Of a stretch of 64,000 bases of DNA, positions 28,946 to 38,566 are shown one piece after another. The position numbers and the translations under genes are program-made. The stretch covers positions 186,001 through 250,000 of the forward strand of contig NZ_CP079925.1 in assembly GCF_019355935.1 (NCBI RefSeq). The letters are read 5' to 3'. The DNA is from Comamonas sp. Y33R10-2 (lineage in GTDB: Bacteria; Pseudomonadota; Gammaproteobacteria; Burkholderiales; Burkholderiaceae_C). Every line of letters starts with the position of its first letter. The stretch's first letter is position 1. The notes beneath the pieces were generated by a model. That model did not search any database. It was not told where the DNA came from and worked only from the letters and a program-made list of their open reading frames with translations.

Positions 28946-28976
28946 AAAAAGCCTGTCTCATCGAGACAGGCTTTTT
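28946..28976. terminator. bidirectional terminator between cyaY and the PBP1A gene
   Basis: AAAAAGCCTGTCTC (28946-28959) pairs with GAGACAGGCTTTTT (28963-28976) around a three-base loop, with A- and T-runs that serve both convergent genes. Confidence 0.93.
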
Positions 28977-28980
28977 GCGT

Positions 28981-31377
28981 TTAATTTCTGAAAAGATCCA
29001 GAATTTGGCTGCGCTCTTCTGCAGCAGGAGCTGGGGTGCCGCCTGGGTCTGCATTCGATGAGGCGGGGAGACTTTCCATACCTAGGCTGGAGACACCGCC
29101 GCTGCGGGCATTTTCTTCGTAGAACCAATCGCCTCCCATGTTGACGACACCGGGTGGCGTCTGCACTTCAGCCACAGGCACGCCCTTGAGGGCGTGTTGC
29201 ATAAAGCTGATCCAGATGGGCAGGCTCAGGCCGCCGCCGGTTTCACGTGAGCCCAGATTGCGTGGTGTGTCGTAACCAATCCATGAGATGGCAGCGATGC
29301 TGGGCTGGTAACCGGCAAACCAAGCATCCACTGAATCATTGGTAGTGCCGGTTTTGCCATACAGGTCAGATCGCTTGAGCGTGGCTTGTGCTTTGGCCGC
29401 GGTGCCGACTCGTGCAACATCGTTGAGCAAGGTGCCTGTGAGGAAGGCGTTGCGCTCAGGGATTGCTTGAGGCAGGCTGCTCACTGCAGGAGGTGTGAAC
29501 TCAGACACCACTCGGCCTTTGTAATCAGTTACTCGGGCAATCAGCCACGGATTGACTTGGTGGCCGCCATTGGCGAAGACCGAGTAGGCGCCAGCCATTT
29601 GCAGCGGAGTGACCGAGCCCGCGCCGAGTGCCATGGTTAGGTAGGCGGGGTGTTTAGCGGCCTCAAAGCCAAAACGCGTGGCCCATTCCTGCCCGGTCTT
29701 GGGGCCAATGGCTTGCAACAGGCGGATGGAGATCATGTTCTTGGACTTATTTAAGCCCGTGCGCATGGTCATGGGGCCGGCATAAGTGCCGTCGTAGTTT
29801 TTGGGCTCCCAAGGCTGACCGCCGGTGGTAGCTGCGCTGAAGAAGATCGGCGCATCGTTAATCATGGTGGCGGGTGAGAAGCCATGCTCCAGCGCTGCCG
29901 AGTAGATGATGGGCTTGAAGCTAGAGCCCGGCTGGCGCCAAGCCTGAGTCACGTGGTTGAACTTGTTTTTTTCAAAATCAAAACCGCCCACCAGAGCGCG
30001 GATAGCGCCTGTGTGTGTGGACATCGCCACAAATGCGCCCTCGACTTCAGGTAACTGAGTAATTTCCCAAGCACCCTTCGCGGTTTTGATGGCGCGGATT
30101 ACAGCTCCGGGGCGAATCTTGGTGTTTGGCGGTGCTTTGGCGCTGAGTCCCGACTCGGCGGGCTTGAGGTTGTCACCGGTGATTTCAATTTGCGCGCCAT
30201 CAGCTCGTGCTGCAATGAGTTTTCTAGCAGAGGCCTCAAGTACCACGGCTGCAACCACATCGCCGTTGTCGGGGTGGTTGGCGAGAGCATCGTCGATTGC
30301 TTCTTCACGCTCTTGCGTGTCGCTAGGCAGAGTGATGAATTTCTCGGGACCGCGGTATTTTTGGCGCCGCTCGTAGCTCATGATGCCTTCGCGCAAGGCC
30401 TTGTACGCAGCTTCTTGTTCGCCGGCATTGAGCGTGGTGTAAACATTCAGGCCGCGTGTGTAGGCATCGTTGCCGTACTGTGCAAATATGAGCTGACGAG
30501 CCATTTCTGCAACATATTCAGCATGTACACGCGTAGAACTTGAAGAGTTGCGAAGCTTGAGGGGTTCTTCTTTGGCTTGCTTGGCTTGCTCGCTGGTGAT
30601 GAAGCCGTTCTCCTCCATGCGCTCAATGATGTAGAGCTGGCGGCTGCGTGCACGCTTAGGGTTGCTGATGGGGTTGTATGCCGATGGGGCTTTGGGCAAA
30701 CCGGCCAGCATGGCAGCTTCTGCCACCGTGATGTCCTTTAGCGGGTGGCCAAAATACGTTTCGCTGGCCGCCGCAAATCCGTAGGCGCGGTTGCCTAAAA
30801 AGATCTGGTTCATGTAGATCTCAAGAATTTGCTCTTTGCTCAGCAGATGCTCCAGCTTGAAGGTGAGCAAAATCTCATAGATCTTACGGGTGTAGGTTTT
30901 CTCAGACGAGAGGTATACATTACGGGCCACCTGCATGGTGATGGTTGAAGCACCTTGGCTTTTGACCTTGCCTAGGTTGGCCAGTGCAGCGCGCAGCATG
31001 CCCTTGTAGTCGACGCCGCCATGCTCAAAAAAGCGTGTGTCCTCAATAGCCAGTACTGCATCGGTCATGACCTTGGGGATTTCGCTGATGGGGGTCAGTG
31101 TGCGGCGTTCTTCTCCAAATTCACCTAATAAAGCACCCTCGCTGGAGTAGACGCGTAGTGGGAGCTTGGGCCGGTAGTCGGCCAATTCAGAGACATCCGG
31201 CAGGTTGGGGTAGGCCATGGCGAGCGCCACTGCGACAGCCAACAAAACCCCAAGAGCGCCCGCAACTGCAAGCCCTATGAGCCAGAAGATAGAACGGGGT
31301 AACCAATGCAAGCGTTTTTTAGGTGCTTTAGAGCCAGGTGCAGGGGCCTGATGAGCAGAATGTTCTGATGACGGCAT
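28981..31377 (-). CDS. mrcA: penicillin-binding protein 1A, bifunctional
   Basis: This 798-residue inner-membrane enzyme polymerises and cross-links peptidoglycan. It has an N-terminal membrane anchor (about residues 28-55) and a glycosyltransferase domain with catalytic Glu112 in IEDTRFFEHGGVD and STITMQVARNVYLS. A central extra domain follows. The transpeptidase domain has GSSFKPIIYSAALEHG (SxxK), SKN and YGKTGTTND (KTG). It is divergent from the pilus operon, a conserved neighbourhood in proteobacteria. Confidence 0.97.
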   Translation of the reverse strand: MPSSEHSAHQAPAPGSKAPKKRLHWLPRSIFWLIGLAVAGALGVLLAVAVALAMAYPNLPDVSELADYRPKLPLRVYSSEGALLGEFGEERRTLTPISEIPKVMTDAVLAIEDTRFFEHGGVDYKGMLRAALANLGKVKSQGASTITMQVARNVYLSSEKTYTRKIYEILLTFKLEHLLSKEQILEIYMNQIFLGNRAYGFAAASETYFGHPLKDITVAEAAMLAGLPKAPSAYNPISNPKRARSRQLYIIERMEENGFITSEQAKQAKEEPLKLRNSSSSTRVHAEYVAEMARQLIFAQYGNDAYTRGLNVYTTLNAGEQEAAYKALREGIMSYERRQKYRGPEKFITLPSDTQEREEAIDDALANHPDNGDVVAAVVLEASARKLIAARADGAQIEITGDNLKPAESGLSAKAPPNTKIRPGAVIRAIKTAKGAWEITQLPEVEGAFVAMSTHTGAIRALVGGFDFEKNKFNHVTQAWRQPGSSFKPIIYSAALEHGFSPATMINDAPIFFSAATTGGQPWEPKNYDGTYAGPMTMRTGLNKSKNMISIRLLQAIGPKTGQEWATRFGFEAAKHPAYLTMALGAGSVTPLQMAGAYSVFANGGHQVNPWLIARVTDYKGRVVSEFTPPAVSSLPQAIPERNAFLTGTLLNDVARVGTAAKAQATLKRSDLYGKTGTTNDSVDAWFAGYQPSIAAISWIGYDTPRNLGSRETGGGLSLPIWISFMQHALKGVPVAEVQTPPGVVNMGGDWFYEENARSGGVSSLGMESLPASSNADPGGTPAPAAEERSQILDLFRN

Positions 31378-31515
31378 TTCGCAGTATGAGCAAAGGGTGG
31401 GGAATTATAGGAATTCCCTTTGAGAAATCATTGTTGTGACGAAGAGCACATCACGCGTTGGGTCAATCCTAAAGCACTGACGAGGCGCTGTTGTTTGAAT
31501 AGCAGTTGCTGTGTT

Positions 31516-31536
31516 TGTAGTCGATATCTGACTACA
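31516..31536. promoter_or_regulatory. 21-base perfect dyad upstream of pilM
   Basis: TGTAGTC (31516-31522) and GACTACA (31530-31536) are exact reverse complements separated by seven bases. The spacing suits a dimeric regulator. A T-rich stretch follows (CTGTATTTTTTT), so a terminator role cannot be excluded. The rest of the 286-base spacer between the PBP1A gene and pilM has no gene. Confidence 0.45.
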
Positions 31537-31663
31537 CTGTATTTTTTTGGCCACGAATAGGGCGCTTTATGGCTACAGCAAAGCATAGGTTGCTATAGCT
31601 TGCTGCTAGGATTCCCACATATTGCTGGTTTTTGTTTCCATTTTTACAATCTAGGGGGGCACG

Positions 31664-32743
31664 TTGATTGCTCTGAGTTCTTTATTCAGCCGTCAGCCTG
31701 CACCTTTGCTTGGCATTGATGTGAGCTCCTCCAGCGTGAAGTTGGTTGAGCTGACTAAAAGCAAGTCAGGTGAATGGCAGTTGGAGCGTTGCGCGATTGA
31801 GCCTCTTGAAAAAGGCTGGATTAGCGATGGCAACATTGAAAAATTTGACGAAGTCGCCGAGGCTGTTCGTCGTTTGGTCAAGAAAAGCGGCACGCGGACC
31901 AAAAACGTAGCCATGGCTTTGCCTGCAGCTGCCGTTATCACCAAAAAAATCACTTTACCTGCTGGTTTATCTGAGTTGGAAATGGAAGTTCAGGTCGAGT
32001 CTGAGGCCAATCAGTACATTCCGTTTTCCCTGGATGAGGTGAGCTTGGATTTTTGCGTCATTGGCCCATCATCTGTTTCTTCAGGTGATGTAGATGTGTT
32101 GATCGCAGCGTCGCGCAAAGAAAAAGTTCAAGACCGCCAAGGCTTGGCAGAAGCTGCAGGCTTAAAGCCAATCGTGATTGATATTGAGCCCTATGCAGCC
32201 CGAATGGCGGCTACTCGCTTGGTTTCGCGGTTGAGCAATGCAGGTCAAGATGCGGTGGTTGCGCTGTTCGAAGTGGGCGCTATGACCACCAGCATGCAGG
32301 TGCTGCGCAACGGCGAAGTGTTGTATGAGCGCGATCAGGCTTTTGGCGGAGCACAGCTGACACAGCTGATCGCGCGCCAATACGGCTTCTCTCCTGAAGA
32401 AGCTGAGGCTAAAAAGCGCAGTGGTGAACTGCCTGAAGACTACACAACCGGCGTGCTCAAACCCTTTGTGCAAAGCCTGACGCAAGAAGTCGCTCGCGCA
32501 CTGCAATTCTTCTTTACCAGTACGCCTTACAACCGGGTAGATCATGTGTTGTTGGCAGGCGGCTCGGCCTCTTTGCCGGGTTTGGCTGACGCTGTGAGCC
32601 AGCAGACTGGGTGCGCTTGCAGTCTTGCCAATCCGTTTGACGGAATGGAGATTGGTAGCAGCATTCGATTGAAAAAAATGGCGCGCGAGGCTCCGTCTTA
32701 TTTGACCTCTTGTGGTCTGGCCATGCGGAGGTTTCAAGAGTGA
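31664..32743 (+). CDS. pilM: type IV pilus assembly protein PilM
   Basis: PilM is a cytoplasmic actin-like ATPase (FtsA fold) that binds the N terminus of PilN and links the pilus motor to the alignment complex. Its 359 residues begin after LLGIDVSSSSVKLVEL, the phosphate-1 motif; VLLAGGSASLPGL is the second nucleotide motif. The start is TTG, preceded by AGGGGGGC; no ATG is available near the conserved N terminus. It is first of five overlapping pil genes. Confidence 0.96.
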   Translation: MIALSSLFSRQPAPLLGIDVSSSSVKLVELTKSKSGEWQLERCAIEPLEKGWISDGNIEKFDEVAEAVRRLVKKSGTRTKNVAMALPAAAVITKKITLPAGLSELEMEVQVESEANQYIPFSLDEVSLDFCVIGPSSVSSGDVDVLIAASRKEKVQDRQGLAEAAGLKPIVIDIEPYAARMAATRLVSRLSNAGQDAVVALFEVGAMTTSMQVLRNGEVLYERDQAFGGAQLTQLIARQYGFSPEEAEAKKRSGELPEDYTTGVLKPFVQSLTQEVARALQFFFTSTPYNRVDHVLLAGGSASLPGLADAVSQQTGCACSLANPFDGMEIGSSIRLKKMAREAPSYLTSCGLAMRRFQE

Positions 32744-33351
32744 TACGGATTAACCTTTTACCGCACCGAGAGGCCGCTAAGAAGCGCCGCAAAGAAGCGT
32801 TCCAGGTCAATATGGTGATGGCTGCGATTGCTGGCCTGCTTATCGCTGGTCTGATCTATTGGTACTTTCAGATCATGATTGAAGGCCAGCAGAATAAAAA
32901 TAATCTGCTGCGCTCCGAAATCAAAGTGCTGGAAACCCAGATCAAGGAAATTGATGGCCTAGAGAGCGAAATCGCAGCGTTGCGTGCTCGTCAAAAGGCC
33001 GTAGAAGATTTGCAGTCTGACCGCAACTTGCCAGTGCACATGCTCAATGAGCTGGTCAAGCAATTGCCAGATGGGGTCTACATCAGCAGCATCAAGCAAG
33101 AAGGCTTGCTGGTGACTATGCAGGGCACTGCTCAATCGAACGAGCGTATCTCTGAGATGCTGCGCAATTTGACCGAAGGTACGGCATGGTTCTCCAAGCC
33201 TGAGTTGATGGAAATTGTGGCCAAAACTGTTGATGTGACTGCAAAGGATAAGCGCCGAGCAGCTGCATTCACATTGCGCTTCAACCTGGCAAGAGCGAGC
33301 GATGCAGAGAAAAGTCTGACCGCTGAAGCTCCCTCTGTGAAGGCGCAGTAA
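32740..33351 (+). CDS. pilN: type IV pilus inner-membrane protein PilN
   Basis: This 203-residue bitopic protein begins VIRINLLPHREAAKK, the conserved INLLP tail that binds PilM. One membrane span follows (MVMAAIAGLLIAGLIYWYF), then a periplasmic coiled coil. The start is GTG at 32740, overlapping the pilM stop (GTGA), with GGAGG eight bases upstream. A longer reading from an ATG inside pilM is not supported. Confidence 0.95.
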   Translation: MIRINLLPHREAAKKRRKEAFQVNMVMAAIAGLLIAGLIYWYFQIMIEGQQNKNNLLRSEIKVLETQIKEIDGLESEIAALRARQKAVEDLQSDRNLPVHMLNELVKQLPDGVYISSIKQEGLLVTMQGTAQSNERISEMLRNLTEGTAWFSKPELMEIVAKTVDVTAKDKRRAAAFTLRFNLARASDAEKSLTAEAPSVKAQ

Positions 33352-34025
33352 TGGCTAAAAAGAAGAAGTCTTCAGATATTGATTTTGCTGCGCTGCAAGA
33401 AAAAATTCAGCGGCAATTTCGCAATCTTGATCCCAATGACCCATCCGTTTGGCCGGCGTTGCCCAAGGCATTGCTGTATACCGTTGTGGCCATTGCCGTT
33501 GCGGCAGTGTTGTGGTTTGTCATGCTCAAGGACTACGAAACTGAGCTGGAAACTGAGCGTGCCACAGAGGTGACTCTACGCGCTGACTTTACGAAAAAAA
33601 TGCTCAAGGCTGCGAGTCTTGAAGGCTTGAAAAAGCAGCGCGAGCAGGTGCAGCAGTATGTGACCCAGCTGGAAAAGCAACTGCCTAGCAAGGCAGAAAT
33701 GGCGGCCTTGCTGTCTGATATCAATCAAGCAGGTTTAGGCCGTAGCCTTCAGTTTGAGGTCTTCCGCCCAGGTGCGATGGTGGCCAAGGAATACTACGCT
33801 GAGTTACCTATTACGCTGAAGGTGACTGGTCGTTATCACGATATTGGCTCGTTTGCTTCAGATATTGCTTTTCTGTCTCGAATCGTGACTTTGAACAATT
33901 TGTCCATTGCTCCAGCAGGCAAGGATGGCGATGTACTGACCATGGACGCCACAGCGCGTACCTTCCGCTATCTGGATGCAGATGAAGTGAATGCTCAGCG
34001 CGATGCAGCCAAGGGGAAGAAATGA
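33351..34025 (+). CDS. pilO: type IV pilus inner-membrane protein PilO
   Basis: The 224-residue bitopic partner of PilN has a span at about residues 45-62 (ALLYTVVAIAVAAVLWFVML), a coiled coil, and a ferredoxin-like periplasmic domain (LQFEVFRPGAMVAKEYYAEL). It forms heterodimers with PilN that set pilus subunit extension and retraction. Its ATG shares one base with the pilN stop. Confidence 0.95.
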   Translation: MAKKKKSSDIDFAALQEKIQRQFRNLDPNDPSVWPALPKALLYTVVAIAVAAVLWFVMLKDYETELETERATEVTLRADFTKKMLKAASLEGLKKQREQVQQYVTQLEKQLPSKAEMAALLSDINQAGLGRSLQFEVFRPGAMVAKEYYAELPITLKVTGRYHDIGSFASDIAFLSRIVTLNNLSIAPAGKDGDVLTMDATARTFRYLDADEVNAQRDAAKGKK

Positions 34026-34573
34026 GCAAGTTTTCGTTGAATCCCCTTTTGCTGGCATTTGTTGGCAGTGCTCTCTTAATGGGCTGTACTGGATCTGATG
34101 AGGATCAATTGCGTGAGTGGATGGCTCAAGAGCGAGCCAATGCCAAGCCCTTTGTGAAGCCCTTGGAGGAGCCCAAGCCCTTTAAACCCCAGGTGTACAC
34201 CGGGGCTGAAGGGATGGATCCATTCAACCCACTCAAGCTGATTCAAGTGCTGCGTAAGGAGTCTGCGCAGTCCAATATCAGTACTGCTTTGCTGACACCT
34301 GAATTGAATCGGCGCAAGGAGCCTCTTGAATCTGAACCGCTGGATGCTATGAGCATGGTGGGCAGTTTGGATAAAAAGAGCGAGCCGACGGCCTTGGTCA
34401 AAGTGGGTGCTTTGCTTTATCAGGTACGTGTTGGCAACTACCTGGGGCAGAACTACGGAAAAATTACGAAGATCACCGAAAACTCCATCGTGTTACGAGA
34501 AATTGTTCAAGATGGTGGTGGTGACTGGATTGAGAGAACAAGCACTTTAGAGTTGCAGGAGGTTAGCAAATGA
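34022..34573 (+). CDS. pilP: type IV pilus lipoprotein PilP
   Basis: The 183-residue inner-membrane lipoprotein connects PilNO to the secretin PilQ. Its signal peptide ends in lipobox LMGC (acylated Cys near residue 21). A flexible Pro/Lys-rich linker follows (KPFVKPLEEPKPFKPQ), then the HR-type beta domain (LLYQVRVGNYLGQNYGKI). Start and stop each overlap neighbours by four bases. Confidence 0.95.
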   Translation: MSKFSLNPLLLAFVGSALLMGCTGSDEDQLREWMAQERANAKPFVKPLEEPKPFKPQVYTGAEGMDPFNPLKLIQVLRKESAQSNISTALLTPELNRRKEPLESEPLDAMSMVGSLDKKSEPTALVKVGALLYQVRVGNYLGQNYGKITKITENSIVLREIVQDGGGDWIERTSTLELQEVSK

Positions 34574-36693
34574 TGGGTAGTAATCGCAGGACTTTGGCGA
34601 AGGCCCGTTGGGGACTGACTTTGGGCAGTCTTTTGCTTTCCTCTGCAGCTTGGGCACAAGCTCGTATTGAGGCTGTCACAGGGGCTGTTCAGTCTGGCTC
34701 CGAAGTGATTCGTGTCGAATTATCTGAGCCGTTGGCAGCAGATCCGACCGGGTTCGTAGTGCAGTCACCTGCACGGATTGCCCTTGATTTTCCCGGTGTG
34801 ACGAATGCCTCAGGAAAATCTTTAGTTGAATTTAATCAAGGTAATTTGCGCTCGGCTAACCTTGTTGAGGCCTCTGGTCGTTCACGGCTGGTGCTCAATC
34901 TCAAGGCTGCTACGACTTATCGCTTGCAGCGCCAAGGCAAGTCTTTGTTGATTATGCTGGACCCCGCAGGTGCCGCTGCAACGGTGGCGGGAACTCCTGC
35001 TGCGGTAGCTCCTGTCTTTGAGAGTAAATCGGCATCTACTGATGCTGCATCAATCAAAGGCGTTGATTTCCGCCGTGGCAATGATGGCTCAGGCCGGGTC
35101 ATTGTGAGCTTGGGAAGCAGTCAGGTCGGGGTTGACCTGCGCCAAGAAGGCAAGGGCTTGACCGTTGATTTTCTGCGCTCGGACCTTCCAGAAAATCTGC
35201 GCAAAAAATTGGATGTTGCTGATTTTGGTACTCCAGTTCAAGCCATCTCGACCACTCAACAAGGTGACCGTGTGCGTATGCGCATTGATCCTATCGGGGA
35301 TTGGGAGCACAGCGCTTATCAAAGCGATAACCAGTTTGTTTTGGAAGTTCGCCAGAAAAAAGTGGACACCAGCAAACTGACGCAAGGCCCTGGATATAGC
35401 GGTGAAAAACTGTCGCTGAACTTCCAAAATATCGAAGTGCGTTCGCTGCTGCAGGTGATTGCCGACTTCACCAATTTCAATATCGTGACTTCGGATACGG
35501 TGACAGGTGCTCTGACGCTGCGTCTGAAGGATGTACCTTGGGATCAAGCGCTACAAATCATCATGGATGCAAAGGGTCTGGGCATGCGCAAGTCAGGCTC
35601 CGTGCTCTGGATTGCACCCAAGGATGAAATTGATGCGCGTACCAAGCGCGACTATGAAGCAGCGATGGAAATTCAGAAGCTGGAGCCTCTGCGTACTCAG
35701 GGTTTCCAACTGAACTATGCCAAGGCGGCTGATATTTTGACGCAGATCACAACCTCTACTGGCGGTGGCGGTGGTACTGGCACAGCAACTAGTGCTCGTT
35801 TTCTGTCTGCACGTGGCTCTGCTATTTCTGAGCCCCGTACCAACCAATTGTTTGTGACAGATACGCCAACCAAGCTCGATGAAATGAAAGCTTTGCTGGC
35901 AACGCTAGATGTGCCTGTACGCCAAGTCATGATTGAGGCCAGAATCGTTGAAGCACGCGATACTTTTGGTCGTAATTTGGGTGTGAAATTTGGTGGTGGA
36001 GCAATTGGCAGCAACCGTGCTTTCGGAACTAACCAGGGCTCAGTTCCTGGTGCAGCTCTTACATCAACTAGCACTAGCGCTATATCAAACTCGAATTTTG
36101 TGAATTTACCTGCGAGCGCAATCAGCGGCGCAGCGGCGGGTCAAGTTGCTTTTTCAGTGTTCAATAGTTCATTGACCCGCTTTTTGTCTTTGGAATTGTC
36201 TGCACTTGAGGCTGAAGGTGATGGCAAGATCATCTCTAATCCTCGTTTGGTTACAGCAGATCAAAACAAGGCCTTAATCGAACAAGGTACGGAGTACCCT
36301 TATTCAGTTACTGCTCCCAACGGCGCGACCACGATTTCCTTTAAGAAGGCGGTTCTTAAGTTAGAGGTGACACCCCAGATTACTCCTGAAGGTGACATCA
36401 TTCTGGACTTGGATGTGAACAAGGATAGTCGAGGCGAGACAACAACCCAAGGCGTTGCTATTGATACCAAGCACATCAAAACACAGGTGCTGGTTGAAAA
36501 TGGTGGCACGGTTGTGATCGGTGGTATTTTTGAAATGGAAGAAACGAATCAGGTTAACAAAGTACCCTTGTTGGGTGATATACCTGTTTTGGGGCATTTG
36601 TTTCGCAATAGTGCTAAGGCATCACAAAAACGTGAAATGCTGATATTTATTACGCCCAAGATGCTGAGTCAGGCGCGAAATACTAGTAAGTAA
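34570..36693 (+). CDS. pilQ: type IV pilus secretin PilQ
   Basis: This 707-residue outer-membrane secretin is the pore through which the pilus exits. It has a signal peptide (GSLLLSSAAWAQA) and AMIN domains in the N-terminal ~260 residues that bind peptidoglycan. Secretin N domains follow (SLNFQNIEVRSLLQVIADF), then the secretin core ending in VPLLGDIPVLGHLFRNS. A Gly/Thr-rich insert (GGGGGTGTATSA) is seen between N-domain repeats. A good terminator closes the pilMNOPQ unit. Confidence 0.97.
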   Translation: MMGSNRRTLAKARWGLTLGSLLLSSAAWAQARIEAVTGAVQSGSEVIRVELSEPLAADPTGFVVQSPARIALDFPGVTNASGKSLVEFNQGNLRSANLVEASGRSRLVLNLKAATTYRLQRQGKSLLIMLDPAGAAATVAGTPAAVAPVFESKSASTDAASIKGVDFRRGNDGSGRVIVSLGSSQVGVDLRQEGKGLTVDFLRSDLPENLRKKLDVADFGTPVQAISTTQQGDRVRMRIDPIGDWEHSAYQSDNQFVLEVRQKKVDTSKLTQGPGYSGEKLSLNFQNIEVRSLLQVIADFTNFNIVTSDTVTGALTLRLKDVPWDQALQIIMDAKGLGMRKSGSVLWIAPKDEIDARTKRDYEAAMEIQKLEPLRTQGFQLNYAKAADILTQITTSTGGGGGTGTATSARFLSARGSAISEPRTNQLFVTDTPTKLDEMKALLATLDVPVRQVMIEARIVEARDTFGRNLGVKFGGGAIGSNRAFGTNQGSVPGAALTSTSTSAISNSNFVNLPASAISGAAAGQVAFSVFNSSLTRFLSLELSALEAEGDGKIISNPRLVTADQNKALIEQGTEYPYSVTAPNGATTISFKKAVLKLEVTPQITPEGDIILDLDVNKDSRGETTTQGVAIDTKHIKTQVLVENGGTVVIGGIFEMEETNQVNKVPLLGDIPVLGHLFRNSAKASQKREMLIFITPKMLSQARNTSK

Positions 36694-36711
36694 CAGGTAC
36701 TCCGGTATCTC

Positions 36712-36744
36712 AAAGGCCCGCATGAACAAAATGCGGGCCTTTTT
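36712..36744 (+). terminator. terminator of pilMNOPQ
   Basis: AAAGGCCCGCAT (36712-36723) pairs with ATGCGGGCCTTT (36731-36742) around GAACAAA, followed by T residues. Confidence 0.92.
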
Positions 36745-36815
36745 GATTTCCGAATGTCTGTGGACTGCGAAAATATCCGATATACGAGAAAATAAATTGC
36801 GGATGGCTGTGATCG

Positions 36816-37352
36816 ATGACTATTTTGAAAAACTCTCACATTGCTCTTGTCGGGCTGCCTGGATGTGGAAAATCTACCATTGGGCGTTATTTGGCTAAGC
36901 GCTGGGCGCTACCTTTTGTGGATGTGGATGCAGCCATTGAAGAGCACATCAGATGCACGATCCGTGAGTTTTTCGCGAGGGAAGGTGAGCCGAAATTTCG
37001 AGAAATTGAGCAGCAAGTTTTGGCTCAACTGCTTTCAAGACCGAAAAAGATGGTGATATCAACGGGTGGTGGAGCGGTGCTCAAGCCGGAGAATCGGCAG
37101 CAACTGATAGCGCATGCTCAGGTTGTTTACCTGAGCGCATCCCCTCATGAGATTGCTAAGCGACTGCAGCGCGATACCCAGCGTCCCTTGCTGCAAGTCG
37201 ATAATCCGCTACAACGGTTGCTAGACTTGCATGCCGTCAGAGATCCTTTCTATAAGGAGGTCGCTGACTTTATGGTTGCTGGAGGCGGCTTGTCTTCAAC
37301 TCAGGTCGCACAGCGGGTGGCAATGCAGGTGGAGTTGGGTCAACATTCTTGA
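36816..37352 (+). CDS. aroK: shikimate kinase
   Basis: The 178-residue enzyme phosphorylates shikimate in aromatic amino acid synthesis. It has the P-loop GLPGCGKSTIG, the substrate motif FVDVDAAIEEH, and STGGGAVLKPENRQ. It follows pilQ and precedes aroB, an order conserved in many proteobacteria. The ATG has only a weak ribosome site. After its stop, a perfect hairpin GGCTCAAA/TTTGAGCC (37357-37376) lies in the gap to aroB. Confidence 0.95.
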   Translation: MTILKNSHIALVGLPGCGKSTIGRYLAKRWALPFVDVDAAIEEHIRCTIREFFAREGEPKFREIEQQVLAQLLSRPKKMVISTGGGAVLKPENRQQLIAHAQVVYLSASPHEIAKRLQRDTQRPLLQVDNPLQRLLDLHAVRDPFYKEVADFMVAGGGLSSTQVAQRVAMQVELGQHS

Positions 37353-37422
37353 TTCAGGCTCAAAAGCCTTTGAGCCAAAGTGCTGAAGACGCTATTTGCT
37401 ATCTATTTTGAAGGGTTCCGAC

Positions 37423-38514
37423 GTGGAAACGGTGCATATTGATTTGGATGAGCGCAGCTATCCGATAGTGATTGCTGAGAATGTGTTGACTCAATTTGCC
37501 ACTTGGCAGGATTTGCCCAAAGCCACGGCCGCTTTGGTGGTGACGAATGATGTGGTGGAGCCACTTTATTTGGCGATGCTGAAGCATGCGTTGAGTCGGA
37601 AATATGCGCAAGTCCACACAGTGGTGCTGCCTGATGGTGAGGCGCATAAAGACTGGCAAACCTTGAACCTGATTTTTGATGCGCTGCTCGCAAATGGCTG
37701 TGACCGCAAGACGGTATTGTTTGCGCTGGGTGGCGGTGTGGTTGGGGATATGACGGGGTTTGCGGCAGCCAGCTATATGCGCGGCGTGCCATTTGTGCAG
37801 GTGCCGACCACGCTGCTATCGCAAGTGGACTCTTCGGTTGGAGGGAAGACTGCCATTAATCATCCGCTGGGCAAGAATATGATTGGAGCCTTCTATCAGC
37901 CACAGTTGGTGGTGTGTGATCTGGCTACGTTAGACACCTTGCCACAGCGTGAGCTAAGCGCAGGCTTGGGTGAAATCATTAAGTACGGCCCGATTGCTGA
38001 CATGCAGTTCTTTGACTGGCTTGAACTGAACATGGATGGCTTGCTGCGCCGCGATCGCAAGCTGCTAGCTCATGCAGTCAAGCGCAGTGTGGAAATCAAA
38101 GCATGGGTGGTGGGGCAAGATGAAAAAGAGGCGGGCTTGCGCGCCATTCTCAACTTTGGTCACACCTTCGGGCATGCGATAGAAGCGGGCATGGGCTATG
38201 GCAACTGGCTGCATGGTGAAGGCGTAGCCGCAGGCATGGTGATGGCAGCAGAGCTGTCCAAACGACTCGGAATGGTGGATGAGGCATTTGTTACCCGACT
38301 GCGCATCCTGATCGAGCGCGCTGGATTACCGGTATTGGGTGCAGTGATTGATGCGAATGACAACGCTGGTCGATACCTTGAGCTGATGCGCGTGGATAAA
38401 AAATCGGAGGCGGGTGAAATTCGCTTTGTTCTGATTGATGGAGCAGGCAAGGCTGTCATGTGCTCAGCCCCTGATGCATTGGTGCGTGAGGTGATCGACA
38501 GCTGCTGTGGCTGA
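37423..38514 (+). CDS. aroB: 3-dehydroquinate synthase
   Basis: This NAD- and metal-dependent cyclase makes the first ring compound of the shikimate pathway. In 363 residues it shows [21 protein letters not shown] (dinucleotide site), [19 protein letters not shown], and the zinc ligands in [11 protein letters not shown] and [11 protein letters not shown] chose the GTG at 37423 ([10 protein letters not shown]), preceded by AAGGG. A TTG nine codons upstream is less likely. Confidence 0.96.
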   Translation: METVHIDLDERSYPIVIAENVLTQFATWQDLPKATAALVVTNDVVEPLYLAMLKHALSRKYAQVHTVVLPDGEAHKDWQTLNLIFDALLANGCDRKTVLFALGGGVVGDMTGFAAASYMRGVPFVQVPTTLLSQVDSSVGGKTAINHPLGKNMIGAFYQPQLVVCDLATLDTLPQRELSAGLGEIIKYGPIADMQFFDWLELNMDGLLRRDRKLLAHAVKRSVEIKAWVVGQDEKEAGLRAILNFGHTFGHAIEAGMGYGNWLHGEGVAAGMVMAAELSKRLGMVDEAFVTRLRILIERAGLPVLGAVIDANDNAGRYLELMRVDKKSEAGEIRFVLIDGAGKAVMCSAPDALVREVIDSCCG

Positions 38515-38566
38515 AATTTTGGATGAACTGCTAGAGTGACTGTATTCAGTTGTGGAGGTAGCCTGC

